The position numbers were made by a program, and so were the translations under genes. 64,000 nt of DNA from an uncultured Eubacteriales bacterium (GTDB lineage: Bacteria; Bacillota; Clostridia; Oscillospirales; Acutalibacteraceae). Positions 18,234-27,371 of this stretch are shown here, in pieces. Numbering within the stretch: position 1 is the stretch's first letter; each line of letters begins with the position of its first letter. The notes under the pieces were generated by a model that was not told where the DNA came from, searched no databases, and worked only from the letters and a program-made list of their open reading frames with translations. Location of the stretch: contig CAKSJY010000005.1 in NCBI GenBank assembly GCA_934464585.1, forward strand, positions 1-64,000, given 5' to 3'.

Positions 18234-18422
18234 TTATACAGCACGTGTTACTTTACCGGAACGCAAGCAACGAGTACAAACGTGGACACGTTTTGGAGTA
18301 CCGTTTACAATAGTTTTTACACGCTTAACGTTAGGTTTCCAAGTTCTGTTTGAACGCTTATGTGAGTGAGAAACTTTAATACCAAAAGAAACATCTTTGC
18401 TGCAAATTTCGCATTTTGCCAT
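18234..18422 (-). CDS. rpmB: 50S ribosomal protein L28
   Basis: A 62-residue ribosomal protein. It begins MAKCEICSKDVSFGIKVSHS and contains RTWKPNVKRVKT and RVHVCTRCLRSGKV. The two CxxC pairs (CEIC, CTRC) make this the zinc-binding (C+) form of L28. GGAGG is placed nine bases before the ATG. Monocistronic, ending at the hairpin 18197-18216. Confidence 0.97.
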   Translation of the reverse strand: MAKCEICSKDVSFGIKVSHSHKRSNRTWKPNVKRVKTIVNGTPKRVHVCTRCLRSGKVTRAV

Positions 18423-18712
18423 GTTTTCGACCTCCTTTGACGCTTTTGAATAACATACAGTATTTTATCATATTCCCAAAATACTTGCAAGCTTTTTTTT
18501 AATTAAATTTTAATATTAAAAAACATAGAGTTATCTTAAAAGCTTCAAAATATTCTCTATGTTTAAATTATCGGCCTCTAAATATCTATTTTTACTTCTA
18601 AATTATGCAACTCAAAATACCCTAGCAAACTTATAACTTCAAAACTTAAAAAAGCATAATTTTCGGTAATTATCCGAATATTATATTGCATATAAATAGT
18701 ATTATTTTATTA
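18423..18712. other. AT-rich divergent intergenic region
   Basis: Between rpmB (-) and serC (+). No open frame, T-box or riboswitch fold was recognised. The only structure is an imperfect inverted repeat, AACATAGAG / CTCTATGTT (about 18523-18562), with a 24-base loop and no clear role. The serC promoter begins at 18713. Confidence 0.5.
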
Positions 18713-18741
18713 TTGACTATTCAATTCAAAAACCTTATACT
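18713..18741 (+). promoter_or_regulatory. Promoter of serC-serA
   Basis: TTGACT (18713-18718), 17-base spacer, TATACT (18736-18741), about 43 bases before the serC start codon. Near-consensus sigma-A promoter. Confidence 0.8.
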
Positions 18742-18783
18742 GGAAACATCTTTACACAAATATACAATCGGAGGTTAGATATA

Positions 18784-19869
18784 ATGAATCGTGTATATAA
18801 CTTTTCAGCAGGACCATCTACATTACCCGAATCAGTACTTAATATTGCATCAAACGAAATGCTTTCTTATCGCGGAAGCGGTCAATCAGTTATGGAAATG
18901 TCCCATCGATCAAAAATTTTCGGTTCTATAATTGAAGAAGCAGAGTCATTACTTTATGAAATATTAGAAATCCCCCCAAATTATCACGTCCTATTCCTAC
19001 AAGGCGGAGCATCATCACAATTTGCTATGGTTCCCTTAAATCTCATGAACAAAAATAAAAAAGCTGATTTTGTTATTACCGGTCAATGGGCTAATAAGGC
19101 ATATAAAGAGGCATCTAAATATGGATTTGCAAATATCGTAGCCTCATCTAAAGATAAAATGTTTTCTTACATTCCTAAATTAGACAAAGATAGTTTTTCA
19201 AAAGACGCCGATTACTTTCACATTTGTTTAAACAATACAATATATGGTACAAAATTCAACAGTCTACCCGATACCGGTGAAATACCACTTGTTGCAGATG
19301 TCTCATCTTGTATTTTATCAGAGCCTATCGATGTGTCAAAATTCGGTATATTATATGCAGGTGCCCAGAAAAACATGGGTTGTGCAGGACTTACAGTCGT
19401 TATCATTCGCGATGATTTAGTCGGAAATGCTCTTGATTTTACTCCTACTATGTTTAATTATAAAACTCATGTAGAAAGCAAATCTATGTTTAACACCCCG
19501 CCATGCTATTCTATATACATTTGTAAACTTGTCTTAGAATGGATAAAAAATACTATCGGAGGACTTGAAAACATGAAGAAAATTAACACAGAAAAAGCAA
19601 ATATTCTATATGACTATCTTGATTCATCTGAATTGTTTAATGCAACAGTCGCTAAAGAAGATAGGTCTTTAATGAATGTCCCATTTGTTACCGGTGATAA
19701 AGATCTCGATAGTAAGTTTATTAAAGAAGCAGAGGAAAACGGATTTGTAAATTTAAAAGGGCATAGAACAGTCGGTGGTATGAGAGCATCTATTTATAAT
19801 GCTATGCCTATAGATGGAATACGTAAACTCACAGACTTTATGCGTACATTTGAAAATAACAATATATAA
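18784..19869 (+). CDS. serC: Phosphoserine aminotransferase
   Basis: PLP enzyme of serine biosynthesis: 3-phosphohydroxypyruvate plus glutamate to phosphoserine. The 361 residues begin YNFSAGPSTLPESVL, then LFLQGGASSQFAMVPLNL. The PLP lysine is in YAGAQKNMGCAGLTVV (near residue 196), and RTVGGMRASIYNAMP near the C-terminus binds substrate. GGAGG precedes the ATG. It forms an operon with serA 19 bases downstream. Confidence 0.98.
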   Translation: MNRVYNFSAGPSTLPESVLNIASNEMLSYRGSGQSVMEMSHRSKIFGSIIEEAESLLYEILEIPPNYHVLFLQGGASSQFAMVPLNLMNKNKKADFVITGQWANKAYKEASKYGFANIVASSKDKMFSYIPKLDKDSFSKDADYFHICLNNTIYGTKFNSLPDTGEIPLVADVSSCILSEPIDVSKFGILYAGAQKNMGCAGLTVVIIRDDLVGNALDFTPTMFNYKTHVESKSMFNTPPCYSIYICKLVLEWIKNTIGGLENMKKINTEKANILYDYLDSSELFNATVAKEDRSLMNVPFVTGDKDLDSKFIKEAEENGFVNLKGHRTVGGMRASIYNAMPIDGIRKLTDFMRTFENNNI

Positions 19870-19888
19870 ATAAGGAGGATAAGACTTC

Positions 19889-21052
19889 GTGTTTAATATT
19901 TTAACATTTAATAAGATATCTCAAAAAGGATTAAATAGATTTGGCCATGATTATAAATACTCCGAAAATATAGATAATCCGGACGCTATAATGCTTAGAT
20001 CCTTTTCTCTACATGAAATGAACTTCCCTGAAAACCTCCTCGCTATAGGAAGATGTGGTGCTGGTGTAAATAATATACCCGTTGAAAAATGTAGCGAGAA
20101 TGGAATTGTTGTATTTAACACCCCCGGAGCCAATGCCGGTGCTGTTAAAGAACTTGTTTTAGCAGGGTTACTGCTTTCCTCACGAAAAATATCTGATGGA
20201 ATTGAATGGGTAAAAACCCTTGATAAAAATGAAAATTTAGCTAAAACTGTTGAAAAAGGGAAGAGTAAGTTTGCAGGCCCGGAAATTAACGGTAAAAACC
20301 TTGGAGTAATAGGGTTAGGTGCAATAGGCATTGAAGTTGCAAACATGGCCGTTAAATTAGGAATGAATGTATACGGTTTTGACCCATACATCTCTGTTGA
20401 TTCCGCTTGGGATCTTTCTTCAAATGTAAAACATACTAAAAATATAGATGAACTCTTTTCTGAATGCGATTATATAACCATTCATGTCCCGCTAAATGAT
20501 AATACCAAAAATATGATTGATAAATCATGCATAGAAAAGATGAAAGATTCTGTTAGAATATTAAACTTTTCAAGAGCTCAAATTGTAAATACAAACGATA
20601 TTGGCGAAAAGGTAAAGGAAGGCAAAATTGCCTGTTATGTCACAGACTTTCCAACTGAAGAACTCCTTGATATAGATAACGTAATATTAATACCCCATCT
20701 TGGAGCATCTACCCCAGAGGCTGAGGACAATTGTGCAGTCATGGCTGCAAATGAATTAATTGATTTTCTTGAGAACGGTAATATAACCAACTCCGTTAAC
20801 TTTCCTAATATATCTATGCCAAAATCCAATAATACTATAAGGTTGTGTGTTCTACATAAGAACATCCCAAATATGATTGGTGCAATATCAACATCACTCT
20901 CTAAAGAAGATATAAATATAGAAAATGTTCAAAGTAAATCAAAGGGTTCATATGCTTATGCTATCTTCGATTTAAATTCTAAACCATCAAAACAATTGTT
21001 AGAAACTATCGAAAACCAAGACGGCATACTACGTATTAGAATTATTATATAA
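19889..21052 (+). CDS. serA: D-3-phosphoglycerate dehydrogenase
   Basis: First step of serine synthesis, NAD-dependent oxidation of 3-phosphoglycerate. The 387-residue form has a Rossmann domain with LGVIGLGAIGIEVANMAVKL, the segment RCGAGVNNIPVEKCSENGI and the late IPHLGASTPEAEDN with the catalytic His. A C-terminal ACT domain (about residues 315-387) is consistent with serine feedback control. Translation begins at GTG 19889, with AAGGAGG about ten bases upstream. Co-transcribed with serC; no phosphoserine phosphatase gene is in this window. Confidence 0.96.
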   Translation: MFNILTFNKISQKGLNRFGHDYKYSENIDNPDAIMLRSFSLHEMNFPENLLAIGRCGAGVNNIPVEKCSENGIVVFNTPGANAGAVKELVLAGLLLSSRKISDGIEWVKTLDKNENLAKTVEKGKSKFAGPEINGKNLGVIGLGAIGIEVANMAVKLGMNVYGFDPYISVDSAWDLSSNVKHTKNIDELFSECDYITIHVPLNDNTKNMIDKSCIEKMKDSVRILNFSRAQIVNTNDIGEKVKEGKIACYVTDFPTEELLDIDNVILIPHLGASTPEAEDNCAVMAANELIDFLENGNITNSVNFPNISMPKSNNTIRLCVLHKNIPNMIGAISTSLSKEDINIENVQSKSKGSYAYAIFDLNSKPSKQLLETIENQDGILRIRIII

Positions 21053-21077
21053 AGCATTTAATACAAATAACGTAAAA

Positions 21078-21115
21078 ACAGCATCAAAACATTGTAACCT
21101 GTGTTTTGATGCTGT
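21078..21115. terminator. Bidirectional terminator between serA and the methyltransferase gene
   Basis: A perfect 14-bp stem, ACAGCATCAAAACA / TGTTTTGATGCTGT, with a 10-base loop. U-rich sequence follows on both strands, serving the two convergent genes. Confidence 0.85.
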
Positions 21116-21119
21116 CTTT

Positions 21120-21776
21120 TTATCTGCTTGCTTCTATACAGATCCAATTTTCATTATCTTTAGTATGTATTTTTATATTTTTAAAACCTGCATTTTCAAA
21201 CATTTTTTGAAACTCATCCTTAGTTGGATTAAACATATTGTACATTTTAATATTTTCAAGGCTCTTATCGCTCAAATTTCCATTTTGATATATATCGGCT
21301 ACCAATATAAATGTCCCATTTTCTTTTAAAACACGTAAAACTTCTTTTAGATTTTCCTGTGGATTAGGCCAAAAATAGAAACTTTCCACTGTGGTTATTA
21401 TATCGAATTGCTTATCTTGAAATGGTAGATTTTCAACTGACGCCTCTAAAACTTTCATTTTTCCGCCTTCAACGTCTTTTGAATTTACTTCTATCGACTT
21501 TTGAACAGATACATTTGAATAGTCTACACCTACTAGCCTTCCAGAATTAATATGTTCAGACATACGCTTTAACGTAGCACCGCCACCACAGCCAATGTCC
21601 AATACATAATCACTTTCTTTAAAGTTTAAAAAGTTCAATGCCCAACCTGTCACCTCATAATGACTTTCATTCATTCTCTCAAGCATTTTTTTACCTGCTT
21701 CTCCCTGAGGCTTATTTGGATTTCCCAGTTTTGTAATAACTTCCTCTTCAATTTCTAAATTATTATATTGCTTCAT
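21120..21776 (-). CDS. Class I SAM-dependent methyltransferase
   Basis: A 218-residue methyltransferase with a UbiE/Methyltransf_11-like domain. Motif I is VLDIGCGGGATLKRM (residues about 58-72), motif II around FDIITTVESFYFWPNP, and motif III LKENGTFILVADIY. The N-terminal 50 residues contain PQGEAGKKMLERMN, a conserved opening of a clostridial subgroup. The substrate cannot be told from sequence. It is convergent with serA and transcribed alone. Confidence 0.88.
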   Translation of the reverse strand: MKQYNNLEIEEEVITKLGNPNKPQGEAGKKMLERMNESHYEVTGWALNFLNFKESDYVLDIGCGGGATLKRMSEHINSGRLVGVDYSNVSVQKSIEVNSKDVEGGKMKVLEASVENLPFQDKQFDIITTVESFYFWPNPQENLKEVLRVLKENGTFILVADIYQNGNLSDKSLENIKMYNMFNPTKDEFQKMFENAGFKNIKIHTKDNENWICIEASR

Positions 21777-21906
21777 AGCTTACTCCCTTTATATCAGTTA
21801 TATATTCATATTAGTATTATATATCAAATATTATAAATTGAAAAATTTTAGTTCCTCTGCTATATTAGAATCTACATAATATCTATAATCTAAGCTTGGA
21901 GGAATA

Positions 21907-22241
21907 ATGATGAAAATAGACTTTAATAATCTAGAGGAAAAATCAATAGCAAGTTTTCATAACGGGAAAAAATCTGTTATAGTAAGAGTGTATGTAGATC
22001 CACAAAACAAAATTATGCATGGTAAATTAGAGCCGGGCGCATCAATAGGTATGCATAAACATGTAACTAGCAGCGAAATTATCTATATTATTTCCGGTAT
22101 TGGTACTGTTTTATGTTGTGATAAAACTGAGATATAATCCACAGCGGAGAATGCCATTACTGCCCAAAAGGCAGCTCGCATAGTCTTATAAATAATAGTG
22201 ATGATGACTTAGTATTCTTTGCTGTTGTACCCGAACAATAA
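21907..22241 (+). pseudogene. Frameshifted small cupin-domain gene
   Basis: The first frame (start 21907 or, with better Shine-Dalgarno spacing from GGAGG, 21910) encodes a cupin N-half. It includes motif 1-like LEPGASIGMHKHVTSSEIIYI and stops at 22137 after 76 residues. The cupin continues in another frame from about 22130 to TAA at 22239-22241: GECHYCPKGSSHSLINN then DDDLVFFAVVPEQ, which supplies motif 2 (CPKGxxHS). A single-base deletion or two-base insertion near 22125-22140 explains the break. Either a real pseudogene or a sequencing error. Confidence 0.8.
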
Positions 22242-22332
22242 TCTCCTGGCTAATTCAAAAACTTGTATAGATACTAACTTTTAGTATTTATAATCAAAAA
22301 CAAAAACGACACTGTAAATCCAAATTGTAAAA

Positions 22333-22360
22333 TAACCTATGCTAAATTTAGCATAGGTTA
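22333..22360 (-). terminator. Intrinsic terminator after ypmS
   Basis: TAACCTATGCTAAA / TTTAGCATAGGTTA, a self-complementary stem with essentially no extra loop. The minus strand continues TTTTACAATTTG. It lies 23 bases past the ypmS stop. Confidence 0.7.
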
Positions 22361-22382
22361 CTTTTGTATACAAAATCTACTT

Positions 22383-23051
22383 TTAACTAAACAATTCCTC
22401 TTTTAAGAAATCTTCTACCATTTTTAGTAATCCGGAAGTCTTTATTATAATTTGTCCGTCCTTAATTTCAAACTTATCAAATTTAATTTTCACATCCGTA
22501 GAATGAATATTATATTTTAAATATGCATTGGCATATAGTGTATCACCGCTACATGTGAATATATCTGGTTCACTCTTCCTAATCTTTTCAGCAAGATTCT
22601 TTGATGGAAGTGGTAGTCTTCCAAGTTTTGCATTTGATATTTTAAACGAAAAAACTTCATTTTGAGTATCAAGTTCAGGTTTTACATAAGCACTAAATCC
22701 TAAATGCTTAGAGTGACGTGTAACTGGTATATACAATTTTACACTTCCATCATCCTTCATATCATTTAAATCAAAGTAAATTCCATCTACTGATCCCTCA
22801 TTATCAACCTTTTTTAAGCTATATATCAGTCCGCTGTTTAGCTCATAATTATCGATAGTAAGTTCTTTATTTGTAACAGTTGAGACTATTATGTCCTGCA
22901 TTAACTTAGAGGATGCCTCTACACTGTATTTTCCTTCATTTGGGTCGTCAAATATTAAAAGTGCAAGAACCCCTAAGGCAACCAAAACCACCAACAAAAC
23001 AGATATTGTAATTTTAAAAGCTTTACTTTTTAACAATCTAAGTTTCTCCAA
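22383..23051 (-). CDS. YpmS-like membrane-anchored protein (DUF2140)
   Basis: A 222-residue protein with one N-terminal transmembrane helix (about residues 14-33, ITISVLLVVLVALGVLALLI) and an extracellular beta-rich domain. That domain contains YSVEASSKLMQD, YIPVTRHSKHLGFSAYVKP and FKISNAKLGRLPLP, the last being a recurrent element of the YpmS/DUF2140 family. Function unknown; the family is widespread in Firmicutes and may bind lipids or wall components. It follows mutS2 by seven bases and is probably in the same transcript. Confidence 0.7.
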   Translation of the reverse strand: MEKLRLLKSKAFKITISVLLVVLVALGVLALLIFDDPNEGKYSVEASSKLMQDIIVSTVTNKELTIDNYELNSGLIYSLKKVDNEGSVDGIYFDLNDMKDDGSVKLYIPVTRHSKHLGFSAYVKPELDTQNEVFSFKISNAKLGRLPLPSKNLAEKIRKSEPDIFTCSGDTLYANAYLKYNIHSTDVKIKFDKFEIKDGQIIIKTSGLLKMVEDFLKEELFS

Positions 23052-23058
23052 TCTAATT

Positions 23059-25425
23059 TTATTTAAGCTCTGCTATAGTAACGCCCGCTTCACCCTCGCC
23101 AAATACACCCAAACGATAACTTTTTATTGAAGGATGTCTTTTTAGGTGAGATTGTATCTCTTTTCTTAATACACCGGTTCCTTTTCCGTGTATAATCGTT
23201 ATTTGATTCACATTAGAAAGCATTGCATTATCTATAAATGTATCAAGCTCTATTATGGCCTCCAAGGCTGTTTTACCTCTTAAGTCTATACTTAAACTTG
23301 CTTCCCTATCGGCTATACTTTTAACATTCCTTCTACCGCCTCTATTAATTGCTTTAGCTTTAGGTTTGTTTTCTATAAGTCTCAAATTTGAAATCGGTAC
23401 CCTTGTCTTTATTATTCCCGCTTGAACAAGGACTTTTCCTGAAGAGTCCTCCTCTTCTATTACCTCCGCCTCTTTGTCTATATCGAAAATAAGCACGGAA
23501 TCTCCTACCTTAAGCTTACGTGGCAACTTATAATCAGTATTATCCTTTTTATTTATAGGATCAACGGTTTTTTCTAGATCTTTAAGAGCCGCCTTTAACT
23601 TTGCCCTATCCTCTTGAGAATTACTATTATTCTTTTTTATTTCATTTAACTGATCAAGAAGCTCATCTACCTGCATACTTGCCTTTCTAAGCATTTGAGC
23701 TGCCTTTTCTTTCGCTTTCTCTATTTCCCTTTGAGCTTCATTATTTATCTTATTTCTTTGGCGCTCTGCTTCATTTTTAAGCTCCATAGCCTCTATTTTA
23801 AGATTAGCAGTTTCTTGTTTGTCCTTATCAAGATTATTCTTAGTTTTCTCTATTGTCTTAATAATTTCTTCAAATCTATTTTTATCATCAGCAATAAACA
23901 GCTTTGCCTTTTCTATAACATCATTACCCATACCAAGCCTTTTAGATATTTCAAAAGCATTAGAACTTCCTGGTATACCAATTAGAAGTTTATATGTTGG
24001 TTTTAGTGTATTGACATCAAACTCACAGCAGGCATTTTCAACCTTTTCTGTTTTCAAGGCATATTCTTTAAGCTCAGAGTAATGAGTTGTCGCTGCAATT
24101 TTTGAACCTTTTTCTCTAATAGTTTCCAATATTGCAACTGCAAGTGCTGCTCCTTCTGTTGGGTCTGTACCTGCCCCAAGTTCATCAAATATTACTAAAG
24201 AATTTTGGTCGCTCTCATTAATAATTTCTATTGTGTTAATCATATGAGATGAAAATGTTGAAAGTGATTGCTCTATACTTTGTTCATCACCGATATCAAC
24301 AAGCACTTTATTAAACACAGATATTTGACTGTTATCTGATGCCGGCACCATAAGCCCACACATAGCCATTAAGACAAAAAGTCCTATTGTTTTGATAGAA
24401 ACTGTCTTTCCTCCTGTATTAGGGCCTGTAATAACCAAAACATCGAATTCATTACCAAGGTTTATATCGATTGGAACAATTTTATCATTTTTAATCAAAG
24501 GGTGTCTTGCCCTCTTTAAGTTTATCTTGCCTTCTTGGTTTATAATCGGTACCGAAGCCTTCATTTTATATGCAAGTTGCGCTTTAGCAAATACTAAATC
24601 TAACTTAATAATAGACTTATAAGAATTTATAATTGTTTCTGAAAAATCCCCTGCCTGTTTTGATAACTCAGCAATTATTTTTTCTATTTCGTCCTTTTCC
24701 TGTGAAAGCAAAATTTTTATATCATTATTAGTTTCAACAACCGATATCGGTTCAATAAATACAGTTGCACCACTTGCAGATGTATCGTGTACTAAACCCT
24801 GTATCTCATTTCTGTATTCAGACTTTACAGGAACCACAAATCTTCCATCTCTAATAGTAATTATAGAATCCTGGAGATACTTTTGATATCGAGATGAACG
24901 AATTATTTTATCAAGCTGAGACCTTACCCTAGAAGATGCAGAACGTATTTTTCGACGTATATCAGCAAGATTAGGCGAAGCTGTATCGGCCATCTCGTCC
25001 TCTGAGATTATTGAAGAATTAATTTTATCCTCAAAATACTTGTTAGGTATAATTTTGTTAAAGTATGTATCCAAAGATGTCTCTACACCCTGAGATTTAC
25101 TTCTCCATTCTCTAACCGATCTAAAAACTCTTAATGCCTCTCCAACCTTTAAAAGTTCCGCCATGGTAAGTATACCACCGGAGCGTGCTCTTACCATAGC
25201 GTTCACTATATTTTGTATTCTACCAAAAGAGGGACTTCCGAATCTTGCTATAAGGATATAGGCGTCTTCAGTCTCCTTTAAAAGTGAAATTGTCTCTTCA
25301 TATGAGTATGAAGGCAATATATCTAAAGCTTTTTCTTTAGTTTCATCACAATACGCTTCATTTGCAAGCATATTTAGTACTTTAGGTAACTCTAATACTT
25401 TTTCATATTTTCTCAGTTTATTCAT
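23059..25425 (-). CDS. mutS2: Endonuclease MutS2
   Basis: MutS2 acts in recombination control and, in B. subtilis, in ribosome collision rescue. The 788 residues lack the MutS mismatch domain. They have the MutS core and ATPase with Walker A VITGPNTGGKTVSIK, Walker B SLVIFDELGAGTDPTEG and ATTHYSELKEYAL. A long coiled coil follows (about residues 520-620, AEx-rich). A C-terminal Smr nuclease domain contains SIDLRGKTALEA and IIHGKGTGVLRKEI. It lies downstream of recO in the standard clostridial order. Confidence 0.97.
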   Translation of the reverse strand: MNKLRKYEKVLELPKVLNMLANEAYCDETKEKALDILPSYSYEETISLLKETEDAYILIARFGSPSFGRIQNIVNAMVRARSGGILTMAELLKVGEALRVFRSVREWRSKSQGVETSLDTYFNKIIPNKYFEDKINSSIISEDEMADTASPNLADIRRKIRSASSRVRSQLDKIIRSSRYQKYLQDSIITIRDGRFVVPVKSEYRNEIQGLVHDTSASGATVFIEPISVVETNNDIKILLSQEKDEIEKIIAELSKQAGDFSETIINSYKSIIKLDLVFAKAQLAYKMKASVPIINQEGKINLKRARHPLIKNDKIVPIDINLGNEFDVLVITGPNTGGKTVSIKTIGLFVLMAMCGLMVPASDNSQISVFNKVLVDIGDEQSIEQSLSTFSSHMINTIEIINESDQNSLVIFDELGAGTDPTEGAALAVAILETIREKGSKIAATTHYSELKEYALKTEKVENACCEFDVNTLKPTYKLLIGIPGSSNAFEISKRLGMGNDVIEKAKLFIADDKNRFEEIIKTIEKTKNNLDKDKQETANLKIEAMELKNEAERQRNKINNEAQREIEKAKEKAAQMLRKASMQVDELLDQLNEIKKNNSNSQEDRAKLKAALKDLEKTVDPINKKDNTDYKLPRKLKVGDSVLIFDIDKEAEVIEEEDSSGKVLVQAGIIKTRVPISNLRLIENKPKAKAINRGGRRNVKSIADREASLSIDLRGKTALEAIIELDTFIDNAMLSNVNQITIIHGKGTGVLRKEIQSHLKRHPSIKSYRLGVFGEGEAGVTIAELK

Positions 25426-25486
25426 TTATTTATAGCCTGTTATTATATTCAAACCAGAATATAATTTAAGCCGTTTCACCTACCTT

Positions 25487-26230
25487 TTAACGTACATTAT
25501 AATAGAAATCCAAAGTTTTAAACTTCCTATCTAATGTTAATTTAATATATTTTTCTGCTGATACCGAAAACTGATCTAAACTTTTCCCTGAAAGATCAAA
25601 AGCAAATATTTTGTTAAACTCTGCATATATAGAATGTCTAAGTGCTGTAAGCGCACCCATATTAAGGCTTATAGCGTAACGTGATTCTCCCTTATAACAA
25701 TCATCACATTTTATTTTTCCTTCCTCAGGGATAAAATACATCTGATCTGATTCAAACTTAGCACAATTACAACAACAAACTAAATCCGGCATATATCCGG
25801 CAAGTGCCATCATCCTCATTTCAAAGACAGCCTTAATTATTCTATCATTTTTTTTATTATTAGATAAATAATACAACGAATTAAGTATCAAACGCAAAAA
25901 ATCCCCTGCTTGATGATTTTCTGGGGCCAAAGCAAGGGTAAGCTCACAAAAGTACTGAGCAAGTGCAAGTTTTTCTATATCATATCTTAATGCGAAGAAA
26001 ACTTCTATGGTAGAAGCCTCATCTATTATGTATTTTTCCCGACCTTGATATATGGCAAGGCGGGAATAACAAAGTAATTGCGTTGATACTGAATTTTTAT
26101 TTTTTATATTTTTTGCTCCGCGTACAAATGCACGGATAAGACCCTCGCTTTTAGTTAAAACAGTGACTAAACGATCATTTTCGCCCACACTCTTTTCCAT
26201 TATAATAAGGCCCTCTGTATTTATTTGCAT
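25487..26230 (-). CDS. recO: DNA repair protein RecO
   Basis: RecO loads RecA with RecR during recombinational repair. The 247 residues show an N-terminal OB fold (TEGLIIMEKSVGENDRLVTVLTKSEGLI) and a helical domain. A four-Cys zinc site follows (CCNCAKFESD ... CDDCYKGE, about residues 151-180). The start MQINTEGL overlaps the 3' end of the small yqzL-like gene, suggesting coupled translation. Confidence 0.96.
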   Translation of the reverse strand: MQINTEGLIIMEKSVGENDRLVTVLTKSEGLIRAFVRGAKNIKNKNSVSTQLLCYSRLAIYQGREKYIIDEASTIEVFFALRYDIEKLALAQYFCELTLALAPENHQAGDFLRLILNSLYYLSNNKKNDRIIKAVFEMRMMALAGYMPDLVCCCNCAKFESDQMYFIPEEGKIKCDDCYKGESRYAISLNMGALTALRHSIYAEFNKIFAFDLSGKSLDQFSVSAEKYIKLTLDRKFKTLDFYYNVR

Positions 26231-26345
26231 TATCAGTACCCTCCGGCAAGTTGTTTAAATTGCGGTCCCTTATCTTACTGTATTCTAAATAATCACTAAC
26301 CAGTCCAGTATTTTCAAAGTTAAGCCATGCTGTGTTTTCATCCAT
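26175..26345 (-). CDS. YqzL-like small protein overlapping recO
   Basis: A 56-codon frame starting at the ATG 26345, with AGGAGG nine bases upstream. It encodes MDENTAWLNFENTGLVSDYL and then EYSKIRD. This fits the YqzL pattern (aromatic Trp, FexTG, YL.Y) of the tiny protein encoded between era and recO in many Firmicutes. Its last 56 bases overlap recO in another frame. The C-terminal third (NLNNLPEGTDNANKYRG...) has no family support. Function unknown. Confidence 0.65.
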   Translation of the reverse strand: MDENTAWLNFENTGLVSDYLEYSKIRDRNLNNLPEGTDNANKYRGPYYNGKECGRK

Positions 26346-26441
26346 AACATATTACCTCCTGAAAAGTACCTTTATATTAATCAGTATTTACTATTGTACA
26401 ATAATTATGACACACAAAATGTAGAAATTTATTCCTATAAA

Positions 26442-27356
26442 TTATACTTGGAAATCGTTTTTGTCAAAACCAAAGTTTCTTAAAACTCCCTGTCTGTTTC
26501 TCCAATCTTCTTTAACTTTTACCCAAAGTTGTAAGTTAATTTTGCAGTCGAAAAAGCGTTCCATATCTTCTCTTGCTAATTTTCCTACTCTTTTTAACAT
26601 CGTTCCGCCTTTACCAATTATAATTCCTTTGTGGGTTTCCTTTTCACAATATATAGTTGCATCTATATCTGTTATATTATTAGATTCCCTCATTCTCATT
26701 TTTTCAACAGACACAGCTATTCCGTGTGGAATTTCTTTATCAAGAAGTCTCAAAAGTTTTTCTCTTATAATTTCTGCTACCAATACCCTTTCCGGCTGAT
26801 CTGTTAATGTATCATCCGGGAAAAAATGCTCTGATTCATTAGCAAGCTTGTCCAATTCATCTAACAATATATCAGTTCCTTCTCCCGTTTTCGCAGAAAG
26901 CGGTACAACAGCACTAAAATTAAAATCATTACTCAACTCAGCAATTTGTTTTATAATTAAGCTTTTATCTGAAAGAGTATCTATTTTGTTTATTACTAAA
27001 ACAGCCGGTAAGTTTAGTTTTTTGAACTTTTCTATAAGCCTTTTCTCCTCGGCATATATGTCCTTACCTGCTTCAACCACTAATATGCATGCATCTACTC
27101 CGGCAACAGACTCCGTTATAGACTGTACCATATAATTGCCAAGCTCAGTTTTAGGTTTATGCAAACCTGGAGTATCAATAAATACAAATTGAGTTTTTTC
27201 ATTAGTAAGTACACCCATTATACGAGTTCTTGTGGTCTGCGGTTTATTAGAAACTATCGCAACCTTTTGACCCAATAGTTTATTTAGTAATGATGATTTT
27301 CCAACATTAGGTCTACCTGTGATAGCCAAAAAAGCTGATTTTGTTTTACAAGACAA
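26442..27356 (-). CDS. era: GTPase Era
   Basis: Era assists 16S rRNA processing and 30S assembly. The 304 residues comprise a GTPase domain with G1 GRPNVGKSS (15-23), G2 TTRTRIMG, G3 DTPGLHKP and G4 NKID. The C-terminal KH domain has CEKETHKGIIIGKGGTMLKR and ARxDMERFFDCKINLQLWVK. It follows dgkA by 15 bases in the standard ybeY-dgkA-era cluster. Confidence 0.98.
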   Translation of the reverse strand: MSCKTKSAFLAITGRPNVGKSSLLNKLLGQKVAIVSNKPQTTRTRIMGVLTNEKTQFVFIDTPGLHKPKTELGNYMVQSITESVAGVDACILVVEAGKDIYAEEKRLIEKFKKLNLPAVLVINKIDTLSDKSLIIKQIAELSNDFNFSAVVPLSAKTGEGTDILLDELDKLANESEHFFPDDTLTDQPERVLVAEIIREKLLRLLDKEIPHGIAVSVEKMRMRESNNITDIDATIYCEKETHKGIIIGKGGTMLKRVGKLAREDMERFFDCKINLQLWVKVKEDWRNRQGVLRNFGFDKNDFQV

Positions 27357-27371
27357 TATAATCCACCTGTT

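Noticed and set aside
18523..18562. AACATAGAG / CTCTATGTT inverted repeat as a terminator or riboswitch
   Set aside because: The 24-base loop, lack of a U-run and position between divergent genes give no support for either role.
18423..18783. T-box or SAM-type leader upstream of serCA
   Set aside because: The near-consensus promoter leaves only about 35 bases of leader, too short for such elements.
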